Below, in pieces: positions 26,086 through 34,725 of a stretch of 64,000 nucleotides of DNA (position 1 is the first letter of the stretch; each line of letters starts with the position of its first letter). The notes under the pieces are model-generated. The model saw only the letters and a list, made by a program, of their open reading frames with translations. It made no database searches and had not been told where the DNA came from. A program made the position numbers and the translations under genes. This stretch comes from Gramella sp. AN32 (GTDB lineage Bacteria; Bacteroidota; Bacteroidia; Flavobacteriales; Flavobacteriaceae), in contig NZ_QEYO01000001.1 of NCBI RefSeq assembly GCF_023718305.1, positions 186,001 through 250,000 on the forward strand. The letters run 5' to 3'.

Positions 26086-27086
26086 CAATGCATAATTTTA
26101 ACCAGAAGTTCTTTTAAAAGATCTCCTTGTGAAATATTGGCTCCCACGCCTTTGCTTTTTACATCGGTTTGTTGAATCAAACTTATCACCTGGCTTACTT
26201 TCTTCATGGGATAATTTCGCGCAGCAATTACATAATCATTTACAAAGTAAGGATTTATCCCCAGTCTTTTTGCGACCACAGCTTTAGATTTATCTGGTAA
26301 ACCGTGGTACTGGAGTATCTGTGAGAAATAAGAGAACAAGAGGGAGACTGTGACTACAATGGGGTTGTCCTTCGGATTTTGTGCGAAATAATTAATGATA
26401 CGATGTGCTTTTAAAGAATCCCGCGTGCCAATGGCATTTCGTAACTCGAAATTGTTGAAATCTTTACTTATCCCAATATTTTCTTCAATACTCTCAGGAG
26501 TAATGGTGGAACTTTGGGGGAATATGAGTTGTAATTTTTGCAGTTCATTATCGATTTTCCCTAGATCTGCTCCCAGATATTCCACCAACATTTGCGATGC
26601 TTTGGGAGAAATACTGTATCCCCGGCTTTTTAAAGTTTTAATGATCCAGTCCCCCACCTGATTTTCGTAAAGTCGCTTTCCTTCAAATAAAACTCCTTTT
26701 TTGGCAATGAGTTTTCCCAGTTTTTTGCGTTTATCTAATTTTTTGTATTTATAACAAATAACCAGAACCGTGGTAAGCTGGGGGTTCTCAACATAAGCAG
26801 CTAATTTTTCAATAGTCCTGGAAAGGTCCTGGGCTTCTTTTACGATCACCACTTGCCGTTCGGCCATCATTGGATATCGCTTGGCATGGCCCACAATATC
26901 ATCTATCGTTACATCCCGGCCATACACGGTCATTTGGTTAAAACCGCGCTCTTCTTCAGTTAAAATAGTACTGGATATAAATTCAGAAATTTTATCGATA
27001 TAATAGGGTTCTTCACCCATAAGAAAATAGATAGGATGAATTTGCCCTTTTTGAATATCAGTAACAATCTTTTTGGCTTCGTCCAT
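26085..27086 (-). CDS. holA: DNA polymerase III subunit delta
   Basis: The 333-residue protein is the delta subunit of the clamp loader, which opens the sliding clamp. It begins with a degenerate AAA+ domain containing HPIYFLMGEEPYYIDKISEF (about 17-36) and no Walker A lysine loop, as expected for delta. It continues through the YKKLDKRKKLGK region to the C-terminal helical collar (NPYFVNDYVIAARNYPMKK). Length is normal. It is the first gene of the leftward run and is coupled to menA. An 85-bp divergent region separates it from the HsdR-like gene. Confidence 0.92.
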   Translation of the reverse strand: MDEAKKIVTDIQKGQIHPIYFLMGEEPYYIDKISEFISSTILTEEERGFNQMTVYGRDVTIDDIVGHAKRYPMMAERQVVIVKEAQDLSRTIEKLAAYVENPQLTTVLVICYKYKKLDKRKKLGKLIAKKGVLFEGKRLYENQVGDWIIKTLKSRGYSISPKASQMLVEYLGADLGKIDNELQKLQLIFPQSSTITPESIEENIGISKDFNNFELRNAIGTRDSLKAHRIINYFAQNPKDNPIVVTVSLLFSYFSQILQYHGLPDKSKAVVAKRLGINPYFVNDYVIAARNYPMKKVSQVISLIQQTDVKSKGVGANISQGDLLKELLVKIMH

Positions 27087-27135
27087 AAAGGATTTTTGTG
27101 GAAACTAAGGTCAAAGTAAACCAATTGTATTCGGT

Positions 27136-27167
27136 TTTCGCTAACAAGCTTAAACTTCTTATTTTTG
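27136..27167 (+). promoter_or_regulatory. Putative promoter giving a leaderless mRNA for the HsdR-N gene
   Basis: TATTTTTG at 27160-27167 is a perfect TAnnTTTG element, preceded after 20 bases by TTTC at 27136-27139. The ATG of the downstream gene is only four bases beyond the element, so transcription should begin at or next to the start codon. Confidence 0.45.
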
Positions 27168-27171
27168 ACCT

Positions 27172-27618
27172 ATGCAAAAACTGAATTTCCCTGCTTATTC
27201 GTTTCGCTTCAAAAATAATCAAAATAAAATAGCCATTTTTGATGACCTTCGGAAAAAGTTTGTCATTCTAACTCCAGAAGAATGGGTGCGGCAACATTGC
27301 GTTCAGTTTTTAAAAAATGAAAAAAATTACCCGAAGTCTTTGATCAACGTGGAGAAACAATTAAAGCTGGGAGATCTTACCAAAAGATATGATATCGTGG
27401 TTTTTGAACCGGAAGGCAATGTAAACCTCATCGTAGAATGTAAAGCGCCAAAGGTTAAGATTACCCAGCACACCTTCGACCAGATCGCCCGTTATAATTC
27501 TACGCTCAAGGCAAACTTTTTAATGATCACCAATGGGATCGAACATTTCTTTTGTAAAATGGATTTTGAAGCTGAAACGTATATTTTTCTAAAAGATCTT
27601 CCTGAATTTAATCGATAA
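27172..27618 (+). CDS. Solitary HsdR N-terminal-domain nuclease-like protein
   Basis: The 148-residue protein matches the type I restriction enzyme R-subunit N-terminal nuclease domain (HSDR_N_2 group) but has no helicase part. The restriction-like core is visible as RYDIVVFEPEG (acidic residue) followed by LIVECKAPKV with the ExK pair and TFDQIARYN afterwards. No HsdM or HsdS genes are near, so it is not part of a classical restriction system. Such solitary proteins are common next to holA in Bacteroidetes and may act in DNA repair or replication; that is an inference from position. The stop directly abuts the glycosyltransferase ATG. Confidence 0.85.
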   Translation: MQKLNFPAYSFRFKNNQNKIAIFDDLRKKFVILTPEEWVRQHCVQFLKNEKNYPKSLINVEKQLKLGDLTKRYDIVVFEPEGNVNLIVECKAPKVKITQHTFDQIARYNSTLKANFLMITNGIEHFFCKMDFEAETYIFLKDLPEFNR

Positions 27619-28611
27619 ATGGATATAGCGGTACTCATCTTGAACTGGAATGGAAAGGAATTATTAAAACAATTCCTGCCCTCCGTGGTAAAATATTCTG
27701 AACAGGCTGCCCTTTATGTAATCGATAACGATTCTACTGATGGTTCTGTTTCCTTTCTAAAGCAACACTATCCTGAAATTAAAATAATTAAGCATGCCGA
27801 AAATCTCGGCTACGCAGGTGGCTATAATCAGGCCTTGAAAAGAATTCCTGAAAATATTTCGGTATTATTGAATAGCGATGTGGAAGTAACCGAAAATTGG
27901 TTGAAACCATTTTTAAGTATTTTTGAAAAATTTGAAAATGTAGCAGCAATTCAGCCTAAGATCCTCGATTACAGAAGGAAGGACTATTTTGAATATGCCG
28001 GTGCTGCTGGGGGTTTTATCGATAAATTTGGCTATCCTTATTGCCGCGGAAGAATTTTTGAATCACTTGAAAAAGATGTAGGACAGTATGACCAGGAAAT
28101 TCCAGTTTTCTGGGCAAGTGGTGCCTGCCTCGTGATTAGAACTGAAATTTTTAATAAATATGGCGGACTGGATGAAGATTTTTTTGCACATCAGGAAGAG
28201 ATCGACCTATGCTGGAGGCTGCACAATAAAGGTTACACTATTAAATTCACACCAAAATCTAAGGTATACCATGTTGGCGGCGCCACGCTTCAACAACTGA
28301 ATCCTAAAAAAACCTTCTTCAATTATCGCAACAGCCTTTATATGTTATTAAAGAACCTTCCCATAAAAGATTTATATATTATCCTTTTTGCAAGGATGAT
28401 TTTAGATGGTGTTGCTGCGGTGAAATTTCTTTTTGAAGGAAAGCTGAATCACATTTCCGCCATATTCAAAGCGCACCTTAGTTTTTATAGAAATTTTTCA
28501 GTTATGAAAAGAAAAAGAAAAGTTTTAGAGAATTCAGAAAAATATTACAATGCGACTTCCGTTGTATATGCACATTTTATTAAAAGAAAATCGAAATTTG
28601 ACCAAATATAA
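27619..28611 (+). CDS. Family 2 glycosyltransferase
   Basis: The 330-residue protein is a GT-A fold glycosyltransferase related to rhamnosyltransferases. Motifs visible are ILNWNGKE at the N-terminus, YVIDNDSTDGS for nucleotide binding and LLNSDVEV as the DxD-like metal site. The acceptor region has the motif HQEEIDLCWR (about 190-200). The C-terminal ~60 residues contain an amphipathic or weakly hydrophobic segment that may touch the membrane. It follows the HsdR-like gene without a gap. Donor and acceptor sugars cannot be told from the sequence. Confidence 0.9.
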   Translation: MDIAVLILNWNGKELLKQFLPSVVKYSEQAALYVIDNDSTDGSVSFLKQHYPEIKIIKHAENLGYAGGYNQALKRIPENISVLLNSDVEVTENWLKPFLSIFEKFENVAAIQPKILDYRRKDYFEYAGAAGGFIDKFGYPYCRGRIFESLEKDVGQYDQEIPVFWASGACLVIRTEIFNKYGGLDEDFFAHQEEIDLCWRLHNKGYTIKFTPKSKVYHVGGATLQQLNPKKTFFNYRNSLYMLLKNLPIKDLYIILFARMILDGVAAVKFLFEGKLNHISAIFKAHLSFYRNFSVMKRKRKVLENSEKYYNATSVVYAHFIKRKSKFDQI

Positions 28612-28640
28612 TCGTTTTCAGAAAGTAATGTTAAAATCGC

Positions 28641-28671
28641 TTTCGGACTCGTAATTTTTTTGATATTTTTG
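28641..28671 (+). promoter_or_regulatory. Putative Bacteroidetes-type promoter of the OmpA-family gene
   Basis: TATTTTTG at 28664-28671 matches TAnnTTTG, and TTTC at 28641-28644 lies 19 bases upstream at the -33 position. The predicted leader is about 30 bases. Confidence 0.45.
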
Positions 28672-28708
28672 ATCGATCTAACAAATTTAAATTATTAAGA
28701 AACCTATT

Positions 28709-29566
28709 ATGAAAAAAATCATGCTTTTGATGGCATCTACAGCCATTTTGCTTTCTTCATGTGTTTCACAGAAAAAATACAATGAACTGGAAACCAAACA
28801 AAGAGAAACTCAGGACCAACTTAATTCTGCCACCGTTAAACTGAATGCCTGTCTTGAAGACAAGGAGAGAATGACGGGAGATATTTCCAGGCTTAATAAC
28901 ACAAATGCTGCGTTATTAAATAATGTTGGGGATTTAGCTACGCTTTCTAAAAAGGAAGCTGAAAACATGGAACGTTCTTTAGAAAGTATCAAGGAAAAAG
29001 ATCTTGCCATTCGTACCATGCAGGATGCAATCAACAAAAAAGATTCTGTAACACTTGCTTTGGTCACCAGCCTAAAAGGAGCTTTAGGGAACCTAAACGA
29101 CGAGGATATCGAGATAAATGTTGAAAAAGGGGTAGTATATGTTTCTATTTCAGATAAACTTTTATTCGATAGTGGCCAGTACAATGTTACTGCACGTGCA
29201 AAAGAAGTACTTGGTAAAGTTGCCACAGTAGTAAAAAACAAGCCTAACATCGAGTTTATGGTAGAAGGACATACAGATGATAAGCCTATTAGCACTGCAA
29301 TGTTCCAGGATAACTGGGATCTTAGTGTAAAAAGAGCTACTTCTGTTGTAAGGGTTCTTCAGGATGAGTTTGGTGTTGAGCCAGCTCGTATGACGGCTGC
29401 TGGTAGAAGTTACTATGTACCACTTTCCAGCAACGATACGCCTGAGGGCCGTGCTAAAAACAGAAGAACAAGAATCGTTGTACTTCCTAAATTAGATCAA
29501 TTCTATAGTATGATCGAAGAAGGAATGGAGCAGGCAACGCATGCTGATCAGCAAAATCAGAACTAA
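28709..29566 (+). CDS. OmpA family outer-membrane lipoprotein
   Basis: The 285-residue protein begins with a lipoprotein signal peptide whose lipobox is LLSSC (Cys18). A coiled-coil region follows (about 24-110). The C-terminal OmpA-like peptidoglycan-binding domain (about 145-265) has LLFDSGQYNV, FMVEGHTDDKP, NWDLSVKRA and AKNRRTRIVV. It should be anchored in the outer membrane by lipid and hold peptidoglycan through the conserved Asp and Arg in NWDLSVKRA and NRRTRI. A strong terminator follows, so the gene is monocistronic. Confidence 0.93.
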   Translation: MKKIMLLMASTAILLSSCVSQKKYNELETKQRETQDQLNSATVKLNACLEDKERMTGDISRLNNTNAALLNNVGDLATLSKKEAENMERSLESIKEKDLAIRTMQDAINKKDSVTLALVTSLKGALGNLNDEDIEINVEKGVVYVSISDKLLFDSGQYNVTARAKEVLGKVATVVKNKPNIEFMVEGHTDDKPISTAMFQDNWDLSVKRATSVVRVLQDEFGVEPARMTAAGRSYYVPLSSNDTPEGRAKNRRTRIVVLPKLDQFYSMIEEGMEQATHADQQNQN

Positions 29567-29590
29567 TTTCTGAAACATTCATATTGAAAA

Positions 29591-29612
29591 CCCCGCAATC
29601 GCGGGGTTTTTT
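29591..29612 (+). terminator. Intrinsic terminator of the OmpA-family gene
   Basis: A six-pair G+C-rich stem (CCCCGC / GCGGGG) with a four-base loop is followed by a run of six T. Confidence 0.9.
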
Positions 29613-29762
29613 ATTTTTATAGTTTAAAATATTGATTTTTAATATTTTATATTATTTTAGAAGAGATAGAAAAGTCCCTGTACAGTTAATTCTATCAGAA
29701 TAGTTGATCGTATCAGCTAATTTTCTAACCTTCCTCAAACTTGCCGTTGTTGAGCATTTAGT

Positions 29763-29788
29763 AAAAAAAGGGCTCATTTACGAGCCCC
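29763..29788 (-). terminator. Intrinsic terminator of the haloperoxidase-like gene
   Basis: Read on the minus strand, GGGCTC, a six-base loop and GAGCCC precede a run of seven T. It lies about 50 bases beyond the stop of the alpha/beta hydrolase gene. Confidence 0.88.
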
Positions 29789-29837
29789 AATTTCTTCATC
29801 AATTTTTTATTCAAAATTTTAAATCTGTTTAATTGAT

Positions 29838-30674
29838 TTAGGATTTAAGAAAATCCAGTAAAATCTTATTGAATTCATTGGTGTGGGTTAGCACCAGCCC
29901 ATGTGGCGCATCTGTGACAACCTTAAAAGTATTGTTCGTAATAAGCTCTGCACTTTTCTTTCCTGCAACATTTATAGGTACAATTTCATCAGCATCACCA
30001 TGAACAATTAAGGTTGGAACATCAAACTTCTTTAAATCTTCCCTAAAATCGGTAAATCCAAAAGAATCTATACAATCCAGGGTTGCCTTAGGTGAAGCTT
30101 TGCAGGCAATGGACCAGTAATAATCTGCCATTTCCTCGCTCACTTTATCTTTATTCTTATTAAAGTTCAAAAAGTTTTTACCGAATCCAGCTAAAAATCC
30201 AGGTCGGTCTTTTTTAATTTCAGCTTTAAAATCTTCAAAGACTTCTCTCTCAATCCCATCAGGATTATCAGAAGTTTTCAGCATAAATGGTGGTACTGCA
30301 GAAACTAAGGCAGCTTTGGATATTTTTGAAGTTCCGTAGTTTCCTATATATCGTGCAACTTCACCTCCACCCATAGAAAATCCTACGATAATCGCATCTT
30401 TTAACCCTAAATTCTCAATGAGGTCGTTTAAATCTTTTGCAAGCGTATCATAATCGTAACCTCCCCAGGGTTTATCACTATTACCAAAACCCCGGCGATC
30501 ATACGCGATACATCTGAATCCTGCGTTCACCACTTCATCCACCTGATATTCCCACATCGCCTGGCTTAATGGCCAACCATGTATTAATATTACCGGTTTG
30601 CCCTCTCCATAATCCTGATAATAGAGTTTTACATTTTTTCCTTTTTCAATACTGGTTGTTTCTATATAACTCAT
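29838..30674 (-). CDS. Alpha/beta hydrolase, non-heme haloperoxidase-like
   Basis: The 278-residue cytoplasmic protein matches the cofactor-free chloroperoxidase/arylesterase group of alpha/beta hydrolases. The oxyanion segment is LIHGWPLSQAMWEYQ (about 30-44) and the nucleophile elbow is GFSMGGGE. The acid lies in VHGDADEIVP and the catalytic histidine in TDAPHGLVLTH. The sequence YDRRGFGNSDKPWGGYDYDT is highly typical of the group. Perhydrolase activity is usual for family members in the test tube, but the natural substrate here is unknown. It has its own terminator and is flanked upstream by another, so it is monocistronic. Confidence 0.9.
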   Translation of the reverse strand: MSYIETTSIEKGKNVKLYYQDYGEGKPVILIHGWPLSQAMWEYQVDEVVNAGFRCIAYDRRGFGNSDKPWGGYDYDTLAKDLNDLIENLGLKDAIIVGFSMGGGEVARYIGNYGTSKISKAALVSAVPPFMLKTSDNPDGIEREVFEDFKAEIKKDRPGFLAGFGKNFLNFNKNKDKVSEEMADYYWSIACKASPKATLDCIDSFGFTDFREDLKKFDVPTLIVHGDADEIVPINVAGKKSAELITNNTFKVVTDAPHGLVLTHTNEFNKILLDFLKS

Positions 30675-30696
30675 AACTGTTTTTTCTTAATATAAT

Positions 30697-30733
30697 AAAA
30701 GAGGGTTTCCTTTCAGAAAAGAAACCCTCTTTT
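30697..30733 (-). terminator. Hairpin terminator after the threonylcarbamoyl-AMP synthase gene
   Basis: A 13-bp perfect inverted repeat (AAAAGAGGGTTTC / GAAACCCTCTTTT) lies 42 bases beyond the stop codon and ends in T residues on the minus strand. Confidence 0.85.
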
Positions 30734-30774
30734 AAAACGCTTTTAACGCTTTTACATAATAATGTGCCAAGACG

Positions 30775-31395
30775 CTACATGATTTCTATACTTCCTTTGC
30801 CTTCTCTAATTATTACAGGTTCGGCAGCTGAAAGATCGATTACCGTGGATGCGATATTCCCTCCTGCTCCACCATCAATCACAATATCCACTTTATTATC
30901 CCATTTTTCTTTGATCAATTCAGGTTCGGTTGTGTATTCCAACACTTCATCTTCATCTTTTATTGAAGTAGATACAATGGGATTTCCGAGGGCTGCTACG
31001 ATCGCTTTGCAAATATTGTTATCGGGGATTCTAATTCCTACCGTTTTTTTCTTCTTAAAAACATTGGGCAAATTGTTTCCGCCAGGCAAAATAAATGTGT
31101 AGGGCCCTGGAAGACACCTTTTTAATATTTTGAAAGTAGCGGTGTCAATTTGTTTTACATAGTCTGAAAGGTTGCTCAGGTCTTCACAAACAAATGAAAA
31201 ATTAGCCTTCTCCAGCTTTACATTCCTAAGTTGGGCGATTTTTTCCAAAGCCGAATTATTAGTGATATCGCAGCCTAATCCATAAACAGTATCAGTGGGA
31301 TAAATAATTAAACCTCCATTGCGCAAAACTTCAACAACCTTGGCAATATGTTTTGGGTTGGGATTTTCCTCGTAGATTCTTAACAATTCTGCCAT
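30775..31395 (-). CDS. L-threonylcarbamoyladenylate synthase (Sua5/YrdC/YciO family)
   Basis: The 206-residue protein has the YrdC fold with YPTDTVYGLGCDI (about 33-45), the lysine/arginine-rich RNVKLEK patch, PGPYTFILPG and the conserved GIRIPDN. It should make threonylcarbamoyl-AMP for the t6A37 modification of tRNAs reading ANN codons. It has no C-terminal Sua5 extension, so it is a YrdC/YciO-length protein; YciO paralogues can have weaker activity, which leaves some doubt about the exact role. It follows the DUF2945 gene by 26 bases, probably in one transcript with it. Confidence 0.9.
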   Translation of the reverse strand: MAELLRIYEENPNPKHIAKVVEVLRNGGLIIYPTDTVYGLGCDITNNSALEKIAQLRNVKLEKANFSFVCEDLSNLSDYVKQIDTATFKILKRCLPGPYTFILPGGNNLPNVFKKKKTVGIRIPDNNICKAIVAALGNPIVSTSIKDEDEVLEYTTEPELIKEKWDNKVDIVIDGGAGGNIASTVIDLSAAEPVIIREGKGSIEIM

Positions 31396-31421
31396 AATTT
31401 AATATTTTGATTGGTACGTAA

Positions 31422-31634
31422 TTAATCGGCTTTTGAAACTTCGCTTTCTAATTTAAGAACCCGACTTCCATCTTCCTGTTTTATATAAAGTGCTTTATTA
31501 CCTTCTTCCCCTTCCCTGGTAATTTCGCTGCCTTTTATGGTCTTTGTGATTTTTTTGGAATAAGTAGCGGTAACCTCCCCTTCAGCAGTTCCATTTCCCC
31601 ATTTCCACTTAACTTTTGTGCCTTTCCTGATCAT
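31422..31634 (-). CDS. DUF2945 / HVA1-type Tudor-like small protein
   Basis: The 70-residue basic protein fits the DUF2945 (hypervirulence-associated, Tudor-like) family: an SH3-like barrel starting KGTKVKWKWGNGTAEGEV and ending RVLKLESEVSKAD. The function is unknown; Tudor-like barrels often bind peptides or nucleic acids. It lies between pcrA and the threonylcarbamoyl-AMP synthase gene. A perfect 11-bp-arm hairpin ends four bases before the start codon and covers the ribosome-binding region. Confidence 0.85.
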   Translation of the reverse strand: MIRKGTKVKWKWGNGTAEGEVTATYSKKITKTIKGSEITREGEEGNKALYIKQEDGSRVLKLESEVSKAD

Positions 31635-31637
31635 AAG

Positions 31638-31660
31638 CTTTTTATCTTCAAGATAAAAAG
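31638..31660 (-). promoter_or_regulatory. Hairpin at the translation start of the DUF2945 gene
   Basis: CTTTTTATCTT and AAGATAAAAAG form a perfect inverted repeat with almost no spacer. On the minus strand it ends three bases before the ATG at 31634. It lacks a T-run on its 3' side, so it is more likely to affect translation or mRNA processing than to terminate pcrA. Confidence 0.4.
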
Positions 31661-31705
31661 AAAGCCCCTTTTGGCGACTTGTACTAACAGAAGTTTAACG
31701 ACACA

Positions 31706-34027
31706 TCAGGATATGACCTTCAGTTTTGCAAAGCGCAATAAAAGATTTTTAATTCCTCCCTCGTCAAAATCTATCTCTGCTTTCTTGTCCATTCCCACAC
31801 CTTCCAGTTTTACGACCACACCCCTTCCAAAGCGTAAATGCTCCACTTCTGTTCCTTTGGAAAGATCTAAGGTGTTTCTGGCCTTTTCAGGTTCTGCAGA
31901 AGGAGGCTTTAGTTTTCTTAATTTCCGAAGCTGTTCCGGCGAGGGTTTATGCGAAGGTGGCGGTGTTCCACTCCTTGGTTTATTCTGGCGCAATTTGGAT
32001 CTATCTACATCATCACCAAAAATGTCTGTATTGATAAGGGGTTTGTATTTATAATTATCTGTCGGAACCATATTCTGCAGATATTCTTCATCTATTTCTT
32101 CAATAAATCTACTTGGTTCCGCATCTACCAGTTTACCCCAACGATATCTGGAAAGGGTATAGGTTAGAAATGCCTGTTTTTCCGCTCGGGTCAAAGCCAC
32201 ATAAAAAAGCCTGCGTTCCTCTTCCAGTTCGCTTCGTGTGTTCATGCTCATGGCTGAAGGAAAAAGATCTTCTTCCATGCCCACAATATAAACGAATGGA
32301 AATTCGAGACCTTTCGCCAAATGTATCGTCATCAAAGCTACCCGGTCATCATCACCAGTGTCCTTATCGAGATCTGTAGCCAAGGCTACATCTTCCAAAA
32401 ATTCTGAAAGTGAACCGGTAGTATCAGCAAGTTCTTTTTGCTCTTCCACAAAATCACGAATACCATTGAGTAATTCCTCGATATTTTCAATTCTCGCGAT
32501 CCCTTCAGGAGTACCGTCTTTTTTAAGTTCCTGTACCAGCCCTGTTTTCTTGGTGACCATTTCAGCAACTTCAAAAGCATTGTGCGTTTCATTACTGATC
32601 GCAAAATTCCTGATCATGTTCACGAAATTCTCCAGCTTCGTTAGGGTTCCCTTGTTTATATTCAAATTTAATTGCTGGTGGTTCTGAATAATTTCAAAAA
32701 TGGAAACCCCCTGTTGATTGGCTGCAATGGCTAAGCGATCCATGGTAGTTTGCCCGATTCCTCTCGCGGGATAATTGATCACCCGCTTTAAAGCTTCTTC
32801 ATCTTTGGGATTGAGGATCAAGCGTAAATAAGCTAAAACATCTTTGATCTCTTTTCTTTGGTAGAAAGATAGTCCGCCATAGATACGGTATGGAATATCG
32901 CGTTTTCGCAAGGCATCTTCCATCGCCCTGCTCTGCGCATTGGTCCTGTACAAAATTGCAAAATCACCATTGTTCATCTGGTTTTGCATTCTATGCTCAA
33001 AAATTGAACTTGCTACATACCTGCCTTCTTCCCCATCATTCAATAATCGGTTTACAATAATTTTCCCGCCATCATCATTGGCGGTCCAAACCACTTTTTC
33101 GAGTTTGGTCTTATTCTTATCTATAATTGAATTCGCGGCATTTACGATATTTTTGGTCGAGCGGTAATTCTGTTCCAGCCGGTACATTTTCACCTCGTCG
33201 TAATCTTTCTGAAAATTCAGAATATTACTGATATTGGCTCCTCGGAAAGCGTAAATACTCTGGGCATCATCACCTACGACACATATATTTTGAAATTTAT
33301 CTGAAAGTGCACGAACAATTAAATATTGGGAATGATTGGTATCCTGATACTCATCTACCAAAATGTAGCGGAAACGATTCTGATATTTATGTAAAACATC
33401 GGGGAATCGATTCAACAACTCATTGGTCTTTAATAATAAATCATCAAAATCCATCGCTCCGGCCTTAAAACATCGCTCCACATAGGCCTTATAAATTTCA
33501 CCTAAACGCGGTTTCTTAGACATAGCATCGGCTTCCATCAATTCAGGATTTTGGAAATATGCCTTTACCGTAATTAAACTGTTTTTATAGGAAGAGATGC
33601 GGTTATAAACCTGTTTATATTTATAAACATCTTTATCCAGGCGCATATCTTTGATAATTGCCCTGATGACACTTTGAGAATCCTGCGTATCGTAAATGGT
33701 GAAATTTGAAGGATAGCCAAGCTTATCGGCTTCAAATCTTAGGATCTTGGCAAAGATGGAGTGGAAAGTTCCCATCCACAGGTTCTTAGCTTCGCTGTTA
33801 CCAACGATGCTGGCGATCCTTTTCTTCATTTCCCGTGCCGCCTTATTGGTAAAGGTAAGGGACAAAATATTGAAAGGATCTACACCTTTACTCATTAAAT
33901 AGGCGATTCGCATGGTAAGTACCCTGGTTTTTCCAGAACCTGCACCCGCGATCACGATCATAGGGCCATCTTTTTGGAGCACTGGCGCCATTTGTGCTTC
34001 ATTCAATCCGGCTAAATAAGCTTCCAA
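31706..34027 (-). CDS. UvrD/PcrA-type ATP-dependent DNA helicase
   Basis: This superfamily 1A 3'-5' helicase acts in repair and replication-fork processing. I choose the TTG at 34027 as start, giving 773 residues that open with LEAYLAGLNEAQ (Leu read as Met), exactly where homologues begin. An ATG at 34084 would add 19 hydrophobic residues with no counterpart in the family. Motif I is AGAGSGKTRVLT, motif II VDEYQDTNH, motif III VVGDDAQSIYAFRGA, and motif VI VALTRAEKQAFLTY. The C-terminus (after about 660) is a basic, proline-rich linker followed by a Tudor-like KGTEVEHLRFGRG segment that in PcrA contacts RNA polymerase. Confidence 0.93.
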   Translation of the reverse strand: MEAYLAGLNEAQMAPVLQKDGPMIVIAGAGSGKTRVLTMRIAYLMSKGVDPFNILSLTFTNKAAREMKKRIASIVGNSEAKNLWMGTFHSIFAKILRFEADKLGYPSNFTIYDTQDSQSVIRAIIKDMRLDKDVYKYKQVYNRISSYKNSLITVKAYFQNPELMEADAMSKKPRLGEIYKAYVERCFKAGAMDFDDLLLKTNELLNRFPDVLHKYQNRFRYILVDEYQDTNHSQYLIVRALSDKFQNICVVGDDAQSIYAFRGANISNILNFQKDYDEVKMYRLEQNYRSTKNIVNAANSIIDKNKTKLEKVVWTANDDGGKIIVNRLLNDGEEGRYVASSIFEHRMQNQMNNGDFAILYRTNAQSRAMEDALRKRDIPYRIYGGLSFYQRKEIKDVLAYLRLILNPKDEEALKRVINYPARGIGQTTMDRLAIAANQQGVSIFEIIQNHQQLNLNINKGTLTKLENFVNMIRNFAISNETHNAFEVAEMVTKKTGLVQELKKDGTPEGIARIENIEELLNGIRDFVEEQKELADTTGSLSEFLEDVALATDLDKDTGDDDRVALMTIHLAKGLEFPFVYIVGMEEDLFPSAMSMNTRSELEEERRLFYVALTRAEKQAFLTYTLSRYRWGKLVDAEPSRFIEEIDEEYLQNMVPTDNYKYKPLINTDIFGDDVDRSKLRQNKPRSGTPPPSHKPSPEQLRKLRKLKPPSAEPEKARNTLDLSKGTEVEHLRFGRGVVVKLEGVGMDKKAEIDFDEGGIKNLLLRFAKLKVIS

Positions 34028-34173
34028 TTCGTTAAATTTTTGAAAAGGGAAGGTAATTAAAATGAGCTTAAAACTAAACCCCAATGCGCTTCATTTGTAA
34101 ACAAATCTATCCACGATTCCCAGGTTGCCTTAATTTTAATATCTTTAAAATCTCACAGAATTTTTACCGATCT

Positions 34174-34716
34174 ATGCTGAAGAAATTTTTACTTTTGATG
34201 CTAATTCCACTAAGCAGCTTCATAACAAATGCCCAGAAACCTGAAAATGGAGATCTTATTCCGGATTTTGGAAAAACCATTCCCATCGAATCACCAGATT
34301 TTAAAACAGATACTTTACATGATATGAAAGTTGTCTTCGATGTGGGACGTAGTTTTGAGGCTTCTGAAGTGAATAAATTAATAGAAACCGTAGCTCGATA
34401 TCTAAATATGCATGAAAAGGCCGGAGTCCATCCGGAAAATATGAAAGTAGCGATCGTGGTTCATGGTGCCGCACCCAACGACCTTTTACTAAACGAATAT
34501 TATATTCAACGTTTTAAAGATCAAACTTCCAATCCCAACCTTCCTTTATTAGATGCGCTGGCTAAAAACGATGTCCAGATCATTGTTTGTGGCCAAAGTG
34601 CTACTGCCAAAGGGATCAATAAGGAGATGGTGCATAAAGATGTACAATTCGCCCTTTCAGCCATGACGGCTTTAGTTCAGCTACAAAATGACAATTATAG
34701 GTTAATCGCTTTTTAA
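34174..34716 (+). CDS. Exported DsrE-like protein
   Basis: The 180-residue product from the ATG at 34174 starts with a signal peptide (MLKKFLLLMLIPLSSFITNAQ). The remainder resembles the DsrE/DsrF-like fold: KVVFDVGRSFEASEVNKLIE, KVAIVVHGAAPNDLL and DVQIIVCGQSATAKGI are the expected strands. The Cys in IVCGQS corresponds to the family's conserved cysteine. DsrE proteins relay sulfur or act as subunits of sulfur-transfer complexes; a secreted version has no assigned role. A longer frame starting at 34084 would overlap pcrA and is unlikely. The M20 gene follows by nine bases. Confidence 0.75.
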   Translation: MLKKFLLLMLIPLSSFITNAQKPENGDLIPDFGKTIPIESPDFKTDTLHDMKVVFDVGRSFEASEVNKLIETVARYLNMHEKAGVHPENMKVAIVVHGAAPNDLLLNEYYIQRFKDQTSNPNLPLLDALAKNDVQIIVCGQSATAKGINKEMVHKDVQFALSAMTALVQLQNDNYRLIAF

Positions 34717-34725
34717 ATACAGAAT

